Positions 50,102 through 60,577 of a stretch of 64,000 nucleotides of DNA are shown here, piece after piece. How positions within the stretch are numbered: position 1 is the stretch's first letter; the number at the start of each line of letters is the position of its first letter. Both the position numbers and the translations under genes were made by a program. The notes under the pieces were generated by a model. The model made no database searches, was not told the origin of the DNA, and was given only the letters and a program-made list of their open reading frames with translations. Source of the stretch: Cellulosimicrobium sp. ES-005 (lineage in GTDB: Bacteria; Actinomycetota; Actinomycetes; Actinomycetales; Cellulomonadaceae); the NCBI RefSeq assembly GCF_040448685.1, contig NZ_CP159290.1, positions 4,402,001 to 4,466,000 on the forward strand, in the 5' to 3' direction.

Positions 50102-50998
50102 TCACAGCCCTGCGGGCGTCGCCGGTCGACGCGGTCCCCCCGCGACGGGACCTCCGGGTCGACCGGGCCGACCGAGCACGGCGTCCGGCACGGTGAGCGT
50201 CGGCGGCAGCAGCGGCGGGACGACCTCGCGCAGGACCGCCTCGATCTCCCGGCGCCGACGCGCCCCGAGCCGCTCGGCGGGCGCGGTGACGCTCACCGCG
50301 GCGACGGACTGGCCCTCGCGCAGCACGGGCAGGGCGACGCAGCTGATGCCCGGCTCGTTCTCCTCCGTCTCGGTCGCGAACCCGCTCGCACGGGTCGCGT
50401 CGCACGTCGCGCGGAGCGCGGCCGCGGTGACGGGGTGCTCGTCGGGGGCTGCCGCCGCGTACCAGGCGAGGGCGGCGTCGTCCAGGGGGCGGTGGGCCAG
50501 CAGCGCGCGCCCCAGGGCCGTGGTGGCCGCGGGGCGACGTCGGCCGACGGCCGACCAGACGCGCACGGCGCGCGCGGGCTCGACCTTGTCGAGGTAGACG
50601 ATCTCGGTCCCGGCGAGGGCGCCGAGGTGCACGAGCTCGTCCGTCGCCCGGCAGACCGCGACGAGCACCGGGTGCAGGAGCGCGGGCAGGTTCTCCTCGC
50701 CGAGGTACACCGTCGCGAGCGCGGTCGCCGCGGGGCCCAGCCGGTAGTCGCCCGTCGTGGCGTCCTGCTCGGCGTAGCCCCGGTGGCGCAGCGCCGCGAG
50801 CGTGCGGTGCAGCGAGGCCTTGTGCAGCCCGAGCGAGCGTGCGAGGTCGCCGAGGGCCACCCCGCCGGGGCCGGCCGCGGCGAGCGCCTCGAGCGCGGTC
50901 AGCGCCTTGTCGACGCTCCCGAGCGGGCTCGCGGCGTGCCCGCCCGCCGCGTGCTCGCTGCCCTCCGGCAGGGGGGACGCCGTGCTCCCGGCTTCCAT
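50102..50998 (-). CDS. IclR-family transcriptional regulator
   Basis: 298 aa. Winged helix at about 28-85 (DKALTALEALA, LARSLGLHKASLHRTLAALRHRGY) and an IclR effector domain (VHLGALAGTEIVYLDKVE, TTALGRALLAHRP, GISCVALPVL). A polar N-terminal tail and a Pro/Gly/Arg-rich C-terminal tail extend the core. ATG with AAGGAG 9 nt upstream. Divergent from the KDPG-aldolase gene, so it probably represses that operon until a sugar-acid ligand binds. Confidence 0.88.
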   Translation of the reverse strand: MEAGSTASPLPEGSEHAAGGHAASPLGSVDKALTALEALAAAGPGGVALGDLARSLGLHKASLHRTLAALRHRGYAEQDATTGDYRLGPAATALATVYLGEENLPALLHPVLVAVCRATDELVHLGALAGTEIVYLDKVEPARAVRVWSAVGRRRPAATTALGRALLAHRPLDDAALAWYAAAAPDEHPVTAAALRATCDATRASGFATETEENEPGISCVALPVLREGQSVAAVSVTAPAERLGARRRREIEAVLREVVPPLLPPTLTVPDAVLGRPGRPGGPVAGGPRRPATPAGL

Positions 50999-51032
50999 CG
51001 TCGTGGCTCCTTCGCCTAGAGTGCGTTCCGTA

Positions 51033-51051
51033 GTGAACAACAGGCGTTCAC
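51033..51051. promoter_or_regulatory. Putative IclR operator
   Basis: GTGAAC-7 nt-GTTCAC in the 73-nt gap between the divergent regulator and aldolase genes. Confidence 0.45.
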
Positions 51052-51071
51052 CATAGCGAAACGGAGCGAGG

Positions 51072-51731
51072 ATGTCATCCCACGGACCCATCGAGACGAT
51101 CGCGCGTGCCCGCGTCGTGCCGGTCGTCGTCGTCGACGACGCGGCGCAGGGCGTGCTCGTCGCGACCGCGCTGCGCGACGGCGGGCTGCCGGTCGCGGAG
51201 GTCACCCTCCGCACCGCGGGTGCCCGCGCCGCGATCGAGGCGATCGCGCGCGAGGTGCCGGACGTGCTCGTCGGCGCGGGGACCGTGGTCAACGCGGCCC
51301 AGGTCGACGAGGCCGTCGAGGCCGGGGCGCGGTTCCTCGTCTCGCCCGGGCTCTCGGCCGCCGTCGTGCGTCGTGCGCAGGAGCTCGGGGTGCCGGTCCT
51401 GCCCGGGGTCGCGACGCCGTCGGACGTCATCGCCGCGCTCGACCTCGGCCTCGACGCCGTGAAGCTCTTCCCGGCCAACGTCGTCGGCGGCCCCGCGGCC
51501 GTCAAGGCGTTCTCCGCGCCCTTCCCGGGCCTGCGCTTCGTCCCGACCGGCGGTGTGAGCGCCGCCAACCTGCTCGACTACCTCGCGCTGCCGTCGGTGC
51601 TCGCGGCCGGCGGCTCCTGGATGGTCGACGCCGCGCTCGTGCGCGCGGGGGACACCGCCGAGATCACCCGCCGCACGCGCGAGGCCGTCGAGCTCGCCGC
51701 GACGGCCCCCCACCCCGCCGAAGGAGCCTGA
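51072..51731 (+). CDS. eda: 2-dehydro-3-deoxy-phosphogluconate (KDPG) aldolase
   Basis: 219 aa, the usual length. TIM barrel with Glu43 (VAEVTLRT), LVGAGTVVNAAQ, FLVSPG, PGVATPSDVI and the Schiff-base Lys131 in DAVKLFPAN. It splits KDPG to pyruvate and glyceraldehyde 3-phosphate. Ends 3 nt before the kinase start, so the two are one operon. Confidence 0.92.
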   Translation: MSSHGPIETIARARVVPVVVVDDAAQGVLVATALRDGGLPVAEVTLRTAGARAAIEAIAREVPDVLVGAGTVVNAAQVDEAVEAGARFLVSPGLSAAVVRRAQELGVPVLPGVATPSDVIAALDLGLDAVKLFPANVVGGPAAVKAFSAPFPGLRFVPTGGVSAANLLDYLALPSVLAAGGSWMVDAALVRAGDTAEITRRTREAVELAATAPHPAEGA

Positions 51732-51734
51732 CCC

Positions 51735-52856
51735 GTGCCCGACACGACCCGGAACCAGCCCCCGCTCGCTCTCCGACCCGCGGACGAGTGCGCCTACGAC
51801 GTCGTCGCCCTCGGCGAGGTCATGCTCCGCCTCGACCCGGGCGAGCGCCGCATCAAGACCGCCCGCAGCTTCGACGCGTGGGAGGGCGGCGGCGAGTACA
51901 ACGTCGCGCGCGGGCTGCGCCGTGCCTTCGGCCTGCGCGGCGCCGTCGTCACCGCGCTCGCGGACAACGAGGTCGGCCGCCTCGTCGAGGACCTCATGCT
52001 CACCGGCGGCCTCGACACGCGCTGGGTGCAGTGGCGCGAGTACGACGGCATCGGCCGCACCGTGCGGAACGGGCTCAACTTCACCGAGCGCGGTTTCGGC
52101 GTGCGCGGCGCGGTCGGCGTCTCCGACCGCGGCAACACGGCGATCGCCCAGCTCCGGCCCGACGACGTCGACTGGGACGACGTGTTCGGCAGCGGCGTCC
52201 GTTGGTTCCACACGGGCGGCATCTTCGCCGCGCTGTCCGAGTCGTCCGCGGACGTCGCGGAGGCGGCCATGGCCGCCGCGCGTCGGCACGGCACGATCGT
52301 GTCCTACGACCTCAACTACCGTCCCTCGCTCTGGACGGGCATCGGCGGCGTCGAGCGCGCGCAGGAGGTCAACCGCCGCCTGGCCCGCTACGTCGACGTG
52401 ATGATCGGCAACGAGGAGGACTTCACGGCCTCGCTGGGCTTCGAGGTGGAGGGCGTCGACGAGAACCTCACCGACCTCGACACCGGAGCCTTCCGCGCGA
52501 TGATCGCGCGGGCCGCCGAGGAGTACCCCAACTTCCAGGTCGTCGCGACGACGCTGCGCGGCGTGAGGACCGCGACCGTCAACGACTGGGGCGCCGTCGC
52601 GTGGTCGCGCGTCCAGGGCTTCGCCGAGGCGACGCACCGCCCCGGCCTGGAGATCCTCGACCGCGTGGGCGGCGGCGACTCGTTCGCGTCGGGCCTCGCG
52701 TACGGGCTCATGGAGCTCGGCTCGATCCACGAGGCGGTCGAGTACGGCGCCGCGCACGGCGCCCTCGCCATGACGACGCCGGGCGACACGTCGACGGCGT
52801 CGCTCGCCGAGGTGCGCAAGCTGGCCTCGGGCGGCAGCGCGCGCGTCCAGCGCTGA
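51735..52856 (+). CDS. kdgK: 2-keto-3-deoxygluconate kinase (PfkB family)
   Basis: 373 aa. PfkB/ribokinase fold: YDVVALGEVMLRLDPGERR, WEGGGEYNVARGLRRAFG, then VSYDLNYRPSLW, and the C-terminal catalytic LDRVGGGDSFASGLAYGL with the general-base Asp near 315. Phosphorylates KDG to KDPG, the substrate of the preceding aldolase; the pair supports this substrate over other sugars. GTG start. Confidence 0.87.
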   Translation: MPDTTRNQPPLALRPADECAYDVVALGEVMLRLDPGERRIKTARSFDAWEGGGEYNVARGLRRAFGLRGAVVTALADNEVGRLVEDLMLTGGLDTRWVQWREYDGIGRTVRNGLNFTERGFGVRGAVGVSDRGNTAIAQLRPDDVDWDDVFGSGVRWFHTGGIFAALSESSADVAEAAMAAARRHGTIVSYDLNYRPSLWTGIGGVERAQEVNRRLARYVDVMIGNEEDFTASLGFEVEGVDENLTDLDTGAFRAMIARAAEEYPNFQVVATTLRGVRTATVNDWGAVAWSRVQGFAEATHRPGLEILDRVGGGDSFASGLAYGLMELGSIHEAVEYGAAHGALAMTTPGDTSTASLAEVRKLASGGSARVQR

Positions 52857-52871
52857 CCGGGGTCGCGAGAG

Positions 52872-52915
52872 CGCGGCACGGGGCGTCGGCCGGTCGGTCG
52901 ATGCCCCGTGCCGCG
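52872..52915 (+). terminator. Terminator after eda-kdgK
   Basis: A perfect 13-bp stem CGCGGCACGGGGC / GCCCCGTGCCGCG with an 18-nt loop, 16 nt after the kinase stop. Confidence 0.8.
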
Positions 52916-52995
52916 TCCGCGGTCTCCGGCGTGGGGCGCCAGGTCGCCCGTTCTCCGCGTTCGGGGCATCTCGGGCAGCGCGCGCGGGCCGGGGT

Positions 52996-53001
52996 TAGGG
53001 T
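52996..53001 (+). promoter_or_regulatory. Candidate -10 TAGGGT
   Basis: Lies 36 nt before the next start codon in an otherwise featureless stretch. Confidence 0.35.
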
Positions 53002-53037
53002 GGTCGAGCGGTCGTGGGGGCAGCTCGGGAGGTGGAC

Positions 53038-53409
53038 GTGTCGGGACGCGAGTCGTTCGCGCCGAACCTGCCTCGACGGCGCGTCGATCCCGCTCCCGAC
53101 CTGGCCCGAGCCGTCGAGCACGCGCGGATCCTGCGGGGCGCGGGGGACGCCGCCGGGGCCGCCCGGGTGCTCGACCGCGCGTTCGACGCCGAGGGCGTCC
53201 GTGCCCGCACCGTCTCGGAGCCCCTCCGGTTCCGCGCGCTCGTCCTGCGCGCCGAGCTCGCGCTGCGGCTGCACGACGACGCCGGTGCGGCCCGGTTCCT
53301 CGCGGGCGCCGAGGCGCTGCCCCTGCTCGCGGACGCGCTCGCGGCCCTCGACGACGAGCGGCACCTCGTCGAGGAGCTGCGCGAGCAGCTCGCGGCGGAC
53401 GAGGGCTGA
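53038..53409 (+). CDS. Hypothetical helical protein, possible TPR-like
   Basis: 123 aa. Not recognised. Mostly Ala/Leu/Arg/Glu helices in pairs (DLARAVEHARILRGAGDAAG, RALVLRAELALRLHDDAG), which resembles tetratricopeptide hairpins. No catalytic or metal motif, signal peptide or membrane segment. GTG 53038 is supported by GGGAGG (53027-53032) 5 nt upstream. Stands between the sugar-acid operon and a zinc-ribbon gene. Confidence 0.6.
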   Translation: MSGRESFAPNLPRRRVDPAPDLARAVEHARILRGAGDAAGAARVLDRAFDAEGVRARTVSEPLRFRALVLRAELALRLHDDAGAARFLAGAEALPLLADALAALDDERHLVEELREQLAADEG

Positions 53410-53546
53410 GGCGCGGCGCCGCCGCGGCAGCCCGGGCGGTCCGCGCGCACCCCGGCCGCGGGAACCCTCCGGGTACGTGGCGCGTTGGACTGCCAGCACC
53501 CGTGCCGCGAGTCGGACGGACGACGCCCACCCGAGCGGAGGACCTC

Positions 53547-53999
53547 ATGCTGTGCCCCACCGACCAGACCGTGCTCGTCATGACGGAGCGCAAGGGCGTG
53601 GAGATCGACTACTGCCCGACGTGCCGCGGCGTGTGGCTCGACCGCGGGGAGCTCGACAAGATCATCGACCGCTCGCTGGAGAGCGAGATCGCCGCCGAGG
53701 CCGCGGGTCCGGCCGCTGCGGCGGCCCCGGTCGGGTCCCCGGCCGCCCCCGCCCCGACGTCGTACCCGCCGGCGCCCGCCGCGGACTACGGCACGCCCGG
53801 CTACGGCGAGCGCCGCGACGACCGCCGGTATGACGACCGCGACCGCTACCGGAACGACCAGTACGGCGACGACCGCTACCGCGACGACCGCTACCGCGAC
53901 GACCGCGACCGGCGCTACGACGGGCGCGACGGCTACGACCCTCGCTACCGCAAGCGGAAGAAGAAGGAGTCGTGGCTCGAGGACCTCTTCGACTTCTGA
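53547..53999 (+). CDS. zf-TFIIB-type zinc-ribbon protein with charged repeat tail
   Basis: 150 aa. MLCPTDQTVLVMTERKGVEI then DYCPTCRGVWLDRGELDKII: zf-TFIIB fold with Cys3, Cys23 and Cys26, while the usual fourth ligand is Asp6. A Pro/Ala linker is followed by a tail of Tyr/Arg/Asp repeats (DDRYRDDRYRDDRDRRYDGR) and a basic end before ESWLEDLFDF. The tail is probably disordered. ATG with GGAGG 6 nt upstream. Role unknown. Confidence 0.82.
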   Translation: MLCPTDQTVLVMTERKGVEIDYCPTCRGVWLDRGELDKIIDRSLESEIAAEAAGPAAAAAPVGSPAAPAPTSYPPAPAADYGTPGYGERRDDRRYDDRDRYRNDQYGDDRYRDDRYRDDRDRRYDGRDGYDPRYRKRKKKESWLEDLFDF

Positions 54000-54024
54000 C
54001 GCGGCCCGTGGTCGACTGTCCCGC

Positions 54025-54795
54025 GTGACCGTCCTCGACTCGTTCTCGCTCGTCGGCCGCACGGCCCTGCTCACCGGCGGGAGCCGGGGAATCGGGCGTG
54101 CCGTCGCCCACGCGCTCGGCGAGGCCGGGGCGCGGGTCGCGCTCACCGCGACCACGACGCGGGCCGCGCAGGACGCGGCCGCCGCGCTGCGGGCGGACGG
54201 GATCGACGCGCGCGGGTACGCGCTCGACGTGACGGACCGCGCGCAGGTCGACGACGTCGTCGGGCGCGCGGCCGCGGACCTCGGGACGGTCGACGTGCTC
54301 GTCAACAACGCGGGGATCTCGATCGGCGGGGCGGCGCTCGAGATCGACGACGACGTGTGGCACCGCACGCTCGCGACGAACCTCGACGGCGTCTGGTACT
54401 GCTCGCGCGCGGTGGCCCGCGCCCTGGTCGCCGACGGGCGTCCGGGGACGATCGTCAACGTCGGCTCGATGTCGGCGTCGATCGTCAACCGGCCGCGCTG
54501 GCAGCCCGCCTACCTCGCGTCCAAGGCGGCGGTGCACCAGCTCACCAAGGGCCTCGCCGCCGAGTGGGCGCCGCACGGCATCCGCGTCAACGCCGTCGCG
54601 CCCGGGTACGTGCGCACCGAGGCGTCGCCCGTCGACCAGCCCGAGTACTACGACGACTGCGTCGCGCCCGCCGCGATGCGGCGCTGGGCCGAGCCCGAGG
54701 AGATCGGCCCGCCCGTCGTGTTCCTCGCGAGCGCGGCCTCGAGCTTCATGACCGGCGCGGTCGTGACGGTCGACGGCGGCTACACCCTGTTCTGA
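54025..54795 (+). CDS. SDR-family oxidoreductase, sugar-acid/polyol dehydrogenase-like
   Basis: 256 aa. Classical SDR: cofactor loop TGGSRGIG (17-24), NNAGIS, catalytic NVGSMSAS with YLASK, and the closing TGAVVTVDGGYTLF. Resembles gluconate 5-dehydrogenase and mannonate oxidoreductase types; substrate not decidable. The nearby KDG/KDPG genes make a sugar-acid role plausible. GTG 54025; GACTGT 5 nt upstream could be a leaderless -10. Confidence 0.85.
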   Translation: MTVLDSFSLVGRTALLTGGSRGIGRAVAHALGEAGARVALTATTTRAAQDAAAALRADGIDARGYALDVTDRAQVDDVVGRAAADLGTVDVLVNNAGISIGGAALEIDDDVWHRTLATNLDGVWYCSRAVARALVADGRPGTIVNVGSMSASIVNRPRWQPAYLASKAAVHQLTKGLAAEWAPHGIRVNAVAPGYVRTEASPVDQPEYYDDCVAPAAMRRWAEPEEIGPPVVFLASAASSFMTGAVVTVDGGYTLF

Positions 54796-54816
54796 CCCGG
54801 GCTAGGCTCGGTCCCC

Positions 54817-55803
54817 GTGCGTGCAGTCCTGAGCAGGTGGGTCGACCCGTTCGTCGTCACGCTGCTCGTCGTGCTCGTGCTCGGGCTCGTCGTGCCGGTG
54901 GGGCCGGGCGCGCAGCGCGTGGTCGACGTCGTCGCGGACGTCGCGGTCACGGTCCTCTTCCTCGTCTACGGCATGCGCCTGTCCACGCGCGAGGTGTGGG
55001 CGGGACTGCGGAACTGGCGCCTCCAGGGCGGGATCCTCGCGGCGACGTACGTCGTCTTCCCGGTGCTCGGGCTCGTCACGGCGTGGGCGATCGAGCCGCT
55101 CGTCGGGGCGCCGCTCGCCGCGGGCGTGCTCTACCTGTCCCTGCTGCCCTCGACCGTGCAGTCGTCCGTCGCGTTCACGTCGGTCGCGCGCGGCAACGTC
55201 GCCGGGGCGATCTGCGGGGCGACCGTCTCGAACGTCGCCGGGATGATCGTCACGCCGCTGCTCGTGCTCTGGCTCATGAGCGGTCCCGGCGGCGCTGCCG
55301 GGGGAGCCGACGGTCCCACGGGCGGGCTCGGCGGCCTGCGCACGGTGCTGCTCCAGCTCCTGCTGCCGTTCGTCGTCGGGCAGCTCCTCCAGCCGTGGGT
55401 CGGGGACTGGGTCCGCGCGCGGCGCTGGCTCACGCTCGGCGTCGACCGCGGCACGATCCTCGTCGTCGTGTTCGGCGCCGTCGCCGCCGCGTCCTCGGCG
55501 GGCGTGTGGTCGAGCGTGTCCGGCTGGTCGATCGTCGCGCTGCTCGTCGTGAGCGCGCTCGTCCTCGCGGCGATGCTCGCGCTCACCTGGTGGGGTGGGG
55601 CGGCCCTGCGGCTCTCGACCGAGGACCGGGTCGCGCTCCTCATGTGCGGGTCCAAGAAGTCGCTCGCCACGGGCCTGCCGATGGCGAGCGTGCTGTTCCC
55701 GGTCGCCGTGGCCGGCGTCGTCGCCGTCCCGGTGATCGTGTTCCACCAGCTCCAGCTCGTCGTCTGCGCCGTCCTCGCGCGGCGCCTCGCGCTCCGCGAC
55801 TGA
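54817..55803 (+). CDS. Bile acid:sodium symporter-family transporter (SBF-like)
   Basis: 328 aa, about nine to ten membrane segments. FLVYGMRLSTREVWAGLRNWRLQ, LSLLPSTVQSSVAFTSVARGN and MCGSKKSLATGLPMASVLFP are the hallmarks of the SBF-like (PF13593) subgroup. The substrate is unknown; bile acids are unlikely. GTG start; TAGGCT ends 8 nt upstream, so leaderless and not necessarily co-transcribed with the SDR. Confidence 0.85.
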   Translation: MRAVLSRWVDPFVVTLLVVLVLGLVVPVGPGAQRVVDVVADVAVTVLFLVYGMRLSTREVWAGLRNWRLQGGILAATYVVFPVLGLVTAWAIEPLVGAPLAAGVLYLSLLPSTVQSSVAFTSVARGNVAGAICGATVSNVAGMIVTPLLVLWLMSGPGGAAGGADGPTGGLGGLRTVLLQLLLPFVVGQLLQPWVGDWVRARRWLTLGVDRGTILVVVFGAVAAASSAGVWSSVSGWSIVALLVVSALVLAAMLALTWWGGAALRLSTEDRVALLMCGSKKSLATGLPMASVLFPVAVAGVVAVPVIVFHQLQLVVCAVLARRLALRD

Positions 55804-55828
55804 CCGCCGGTGCCGGCGGGACCCCGGA

Positions 55829-56287
55829 TCAGGGGCGCGCGGCGACCTGCTCGCGCACCTGGCGCTTGGCGCGCGTGAGCATGCCGTTCATGCCGCCGAT
55901 GCGCAGCGGGCTCACGGCCCGCGTGAGGCCGATCGACATGGGGAAGTCGTCCGGCACGTCGAGCACCTCCTGCACCGTCAGGCCCGACAGCCCCTGCGCG
56001 AGGATCGACGCGAACCCGCGCGTCGTCGGCGCCTCGGCGGGCGCGGTCGCGAAGAAGTGCACGACGCCGTCGTCGTCGACCTCCGCGAACGCGCGCACGG
56101 GCGACTGGCACTCCTCGATGCGCTCGAGCAGACCGGGCGCGCTCGCGTAGCGCTCCGGGAGGTCGGGCAGCTCGTTCGCGAACTCGAGCAGGAGCTGGAG
56201 GCGCTCGCGCTCCGGCAGCGCGAGGAAGTCCTCGCGGATCTCCGCGAGGGCCGCGGGCAGGGACGAGGCGTCGGGCGAGGAGCTCAT
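55829..56287 (-). CDS. SufE-family Fe-S metabolism protein
   Basis: 152 aa. SufE fold with the sulfur-accepting Cys60 in RIEECQSPV, then GFASILAQGLSGLTVQEVL and LRIGGMNGMLTRAKRQVREQ. SufE accepts persulfide sulfur from a cysteine desulfurase. It lies downstream of a rhodanese on the same strand with a hairpin between them; mycobacteria pair these two genes as well (from memory). Confidence 0.92.
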   Translation of the reverse strand: MSSSPDASSLPAALAEIREDFLALPERERLQLLLEFANELPDLPERYASAPGLLERIEECQSPVRAFAEVDDDGVVHFFATAPAEAPTTRGFASILAQGLSGLTVQEVLDVPDDFPMSIGLTRAVSPLRIGGMNGMLTRAKRQVREQVAARP

Positions 56288-56379
56288 GGTGTCGATCCTT
56301 GCATCGGGGGCGTGCGGCCGGGACCTGGTCCCACCGTGCGGAACGCCCGACGCGCTCGCCGTATGCCCGGCGGCAGACG

Positions 56380-56426
56380 CCGACGGCGCGCGGCGGGCCC
56401 ACGAGGGGCCGGCCGCGCGCCGTCGG
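56380..56426 (-). terminator. Hairpin between rhodanese and sufE
   Basis: A perfect 15-bp stem CCGACGGCGCGCGGC / GCCGCGCGCCGTCGG with a 17-nt loop, right after the rhodanese stop. It probably ends or attenuates that transcript. Confidence 0.75.
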
Positions 56427-56456
56427 GCACGCCGGGCGTGAGGTGCGAGCGGTGCG

Positions 56457-57368
56457 TCAGTTGAGCGCCGCGGGAGCCTCGCCGGCCTCCTCGCCCTTGA
56501 CGATCGGGACGCGCACGGCGTTGCCCCACTCGGTCCACGAGCCGTCGTAGTTGCGCACCTTGTCGAACCCGAGCAGGTAGGTCAGCGCGAACCACGTGTG
56601 GCTCGAGCGCTCGCCGATGCGGCAGTACGTGACGACCTCGTCGTCCGTCGCGAGGCCGAGGCCGCCCTCCTGGTAGATCGCCTCGAGCTGCTCGCGCGAC
56701 TTGTACGTGCCGTCCTCGGCGACCGCGGTCGCCCACGGGACGTTGCGCGCCGTCGGGATGTGACCGCCGCGCAGCACGCCCTCCTCCGGGTAGTCCGGGA
56801 TGTGCAGGCGCTCGCCCGTGTACTCCTGCGGGGAGCGGATGTCGACGAGCGGGCCGTTGCCGATGTGCGCGAGGACGTCCTCCTTGAACGCGCGGATCGT
56901 CACGTCGTCGCGCTCGACGACCGGGTACTCGACGGCCTCCGGCGCGGGGACGTCGGTCGTGACCTCGCGGCCCTCCGCGATCCACTTGCCGCGGCCGCCG
57001 TCGAGCAGGCGCACGTCCTCGTGGCCGAACAGCGTGAAGACCCACGCGGCGTACGCGGCCCACCAGTTGTTCTTGTCGCCGTAGACGACGATCGTCGTGT
57101 CACGACCGATGCCCTTGCCGCCGAGGAGCTGGGCGAAGCCCTTGCCGTCGATGTAGTCGCGCGTGTCGGGGTCGTTGAGGTCGGTGTGCCAGTCGATCTT
57201 CACCGCACCGGGGATGTGACCGGTCTCGTAGAGCAGCACGTCCTCGTCGGACTCGACGACGACGATGCCCGGCTGACCGAGGTGCTCGGCGAGCCAGTCC
57301 GTGCTCACGAGGCGGTCGGGGTGGGCGTACTGGGTGATCTTCTCGGTGGTGTCGAGCGGTGCGGGCAT
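56457..57368 (-). CDS. Thiosulfate/3-mercaptopyruvate sulfurtransferase (tandem rhodanese)
   Basis: 303 aa. Two rhodanese domains. The first, inactive one has [17 protein letters not shown] but no Cys at the loop. The second carries Cys249 in [22 protein letters not shown] fits thiosulfate sulfurtransferases of the actinobacterial CysA/SseA type. ATG with GGAGG 6 nt upstream. Confidence 0.9.
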   Translation of the reverse strand: MPAPLDTTEKITQYAHPDRLVSTDWLAEHLGQPGIVVVESDEDVLLYETGHIPGAVKIDWHTDLNDPDTRDYIDGKGFAQLLGGKGIGRDTTIVVYGDKNNWWAAYAAWVFTLFGHEDVRLLDGGRGKWIAEGREVTTDVPAPEAVEYPVVERDDVTIRAFKEDVLAHIGNGPLVDIRSPQEYTGERLHIPDYPEEGVLRGGHIPTARNVPWATAVAEDGTYKSREQLEAIYQEGGLGLATDDEVVTYCRIGERSSHTWFALTYLLGFDKVRNYDGSWTEWGNAVRVPIVKGEEAGEAPAALN

Positions 57369-57425
57369 GGTGTCCTCCGTGCGGCGGGAGCTGGGGTGTC
57401 CGAGGTGGTGGTCCGTCCGATCGTC

Positions 57426-57454
57426 AGGCTAGGTCGGCTGTCCGCATCACGGAA
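57426..57454 (-). promoter_or_regulatory. Promoter of the rhodanese gene
   Basis: On the minus strand: TTCCGT (57454-57449), 17-nt spacer, TAGCCT (57431-57426), about 58 nt upstream of the ATG. Confidence 0.55.
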
Positions 57455-57525
57455 GGCCCGTCGCGCATGCTGAGACGGTGTAAACGCAGGCTGCCGACGG
57501 GCTCGCACCCCGTCAGACTGGACCC

Positions 57526-58053
57526 GTGGTCGGCGTCGTCCCGGACCGGGTCCAGCGTGCCGTCGCGCTGCTCGACCTGCGCGGCGACGAGGTCGTGCTC
57601 GAGATCGGGCCGGGGCCCGGCGCGGCCGCCGAGCTGGTCCTCGCGCGCCACCCCGGTGTGCGCTACGTCGCGGTCGACCGGTCCGCGACGGCCGTCGCTC
57701 GCACGACGGCCCGCAACCGCGCCGCGGTCGACCGCGGCCGGCTCATCGTGCGGCAGGGGGACGTCACGGACCCTGACCTCGCCGACACCGTCGGTGGCCC
57801 GTTCGACGTCGTCCTCGCGGTGAACGTCAACGTCTTCTGGACCCGCGCGGCGTGCACGGAGGCGAGCGCGCTCGCGGCCCTGCTCGTCCCGGGCGGCGCG
57901 CTCTGGCTGGTCTACGAGACGCCGGGTGGAGACGACGGCCGTGTCCTCGACGGCGTCCGCGCGTCGCTCGCCGTCCCCGGGCTGGGCGCGCCGGTCGTCG
58001 TGCGCGAGGGCGTGGTGGCCGTCGGGGCCCGACGCTCGCGCGCCGGGTGGTGA
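57526..58053 (+). CDS. Class I SAM-dependent methyltransferase-like protein
   Basis: 175 aa. SAM-binding motif I VLEIGPGPGAAAELVLA, acidic end of strand 2 VAVDRSATAV, then VRQGDVTDPDL and FDVVLAVNVNVFW. Short for the family and without a substrate domain. GTG start; CAGACT 6 nt upstream fits a leaderless -10. Convergent with the aminotransferase gene, only 12 nt apart. Confidence 0.8.
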   Translation: MVGVVPDRVQRAVALLDLRGDEVVLEIGPGPGAAAELVLARHPGVRYVAVDRSATAVARTTARNRAAVDRGRLIVRQGDVTDPDLADTVGGPFDVVLAVNVNVFWTRAACTEASALAALLVPGGALWLVYETPGGDDGRVLDGVRASLAVPGLGAPVVVREGVVAVGARRSRAGW

Positions 58054-58065
58054 CCCGGGAGCGGC

Positions 58066-60517
<2,452 letters not shown>

Positions 60518-60577
60518 CGGGCCGACGGGCGCGCCCTACACTGGGCCCCAGCACCGCACGACGACGTGGGAGGTCCC

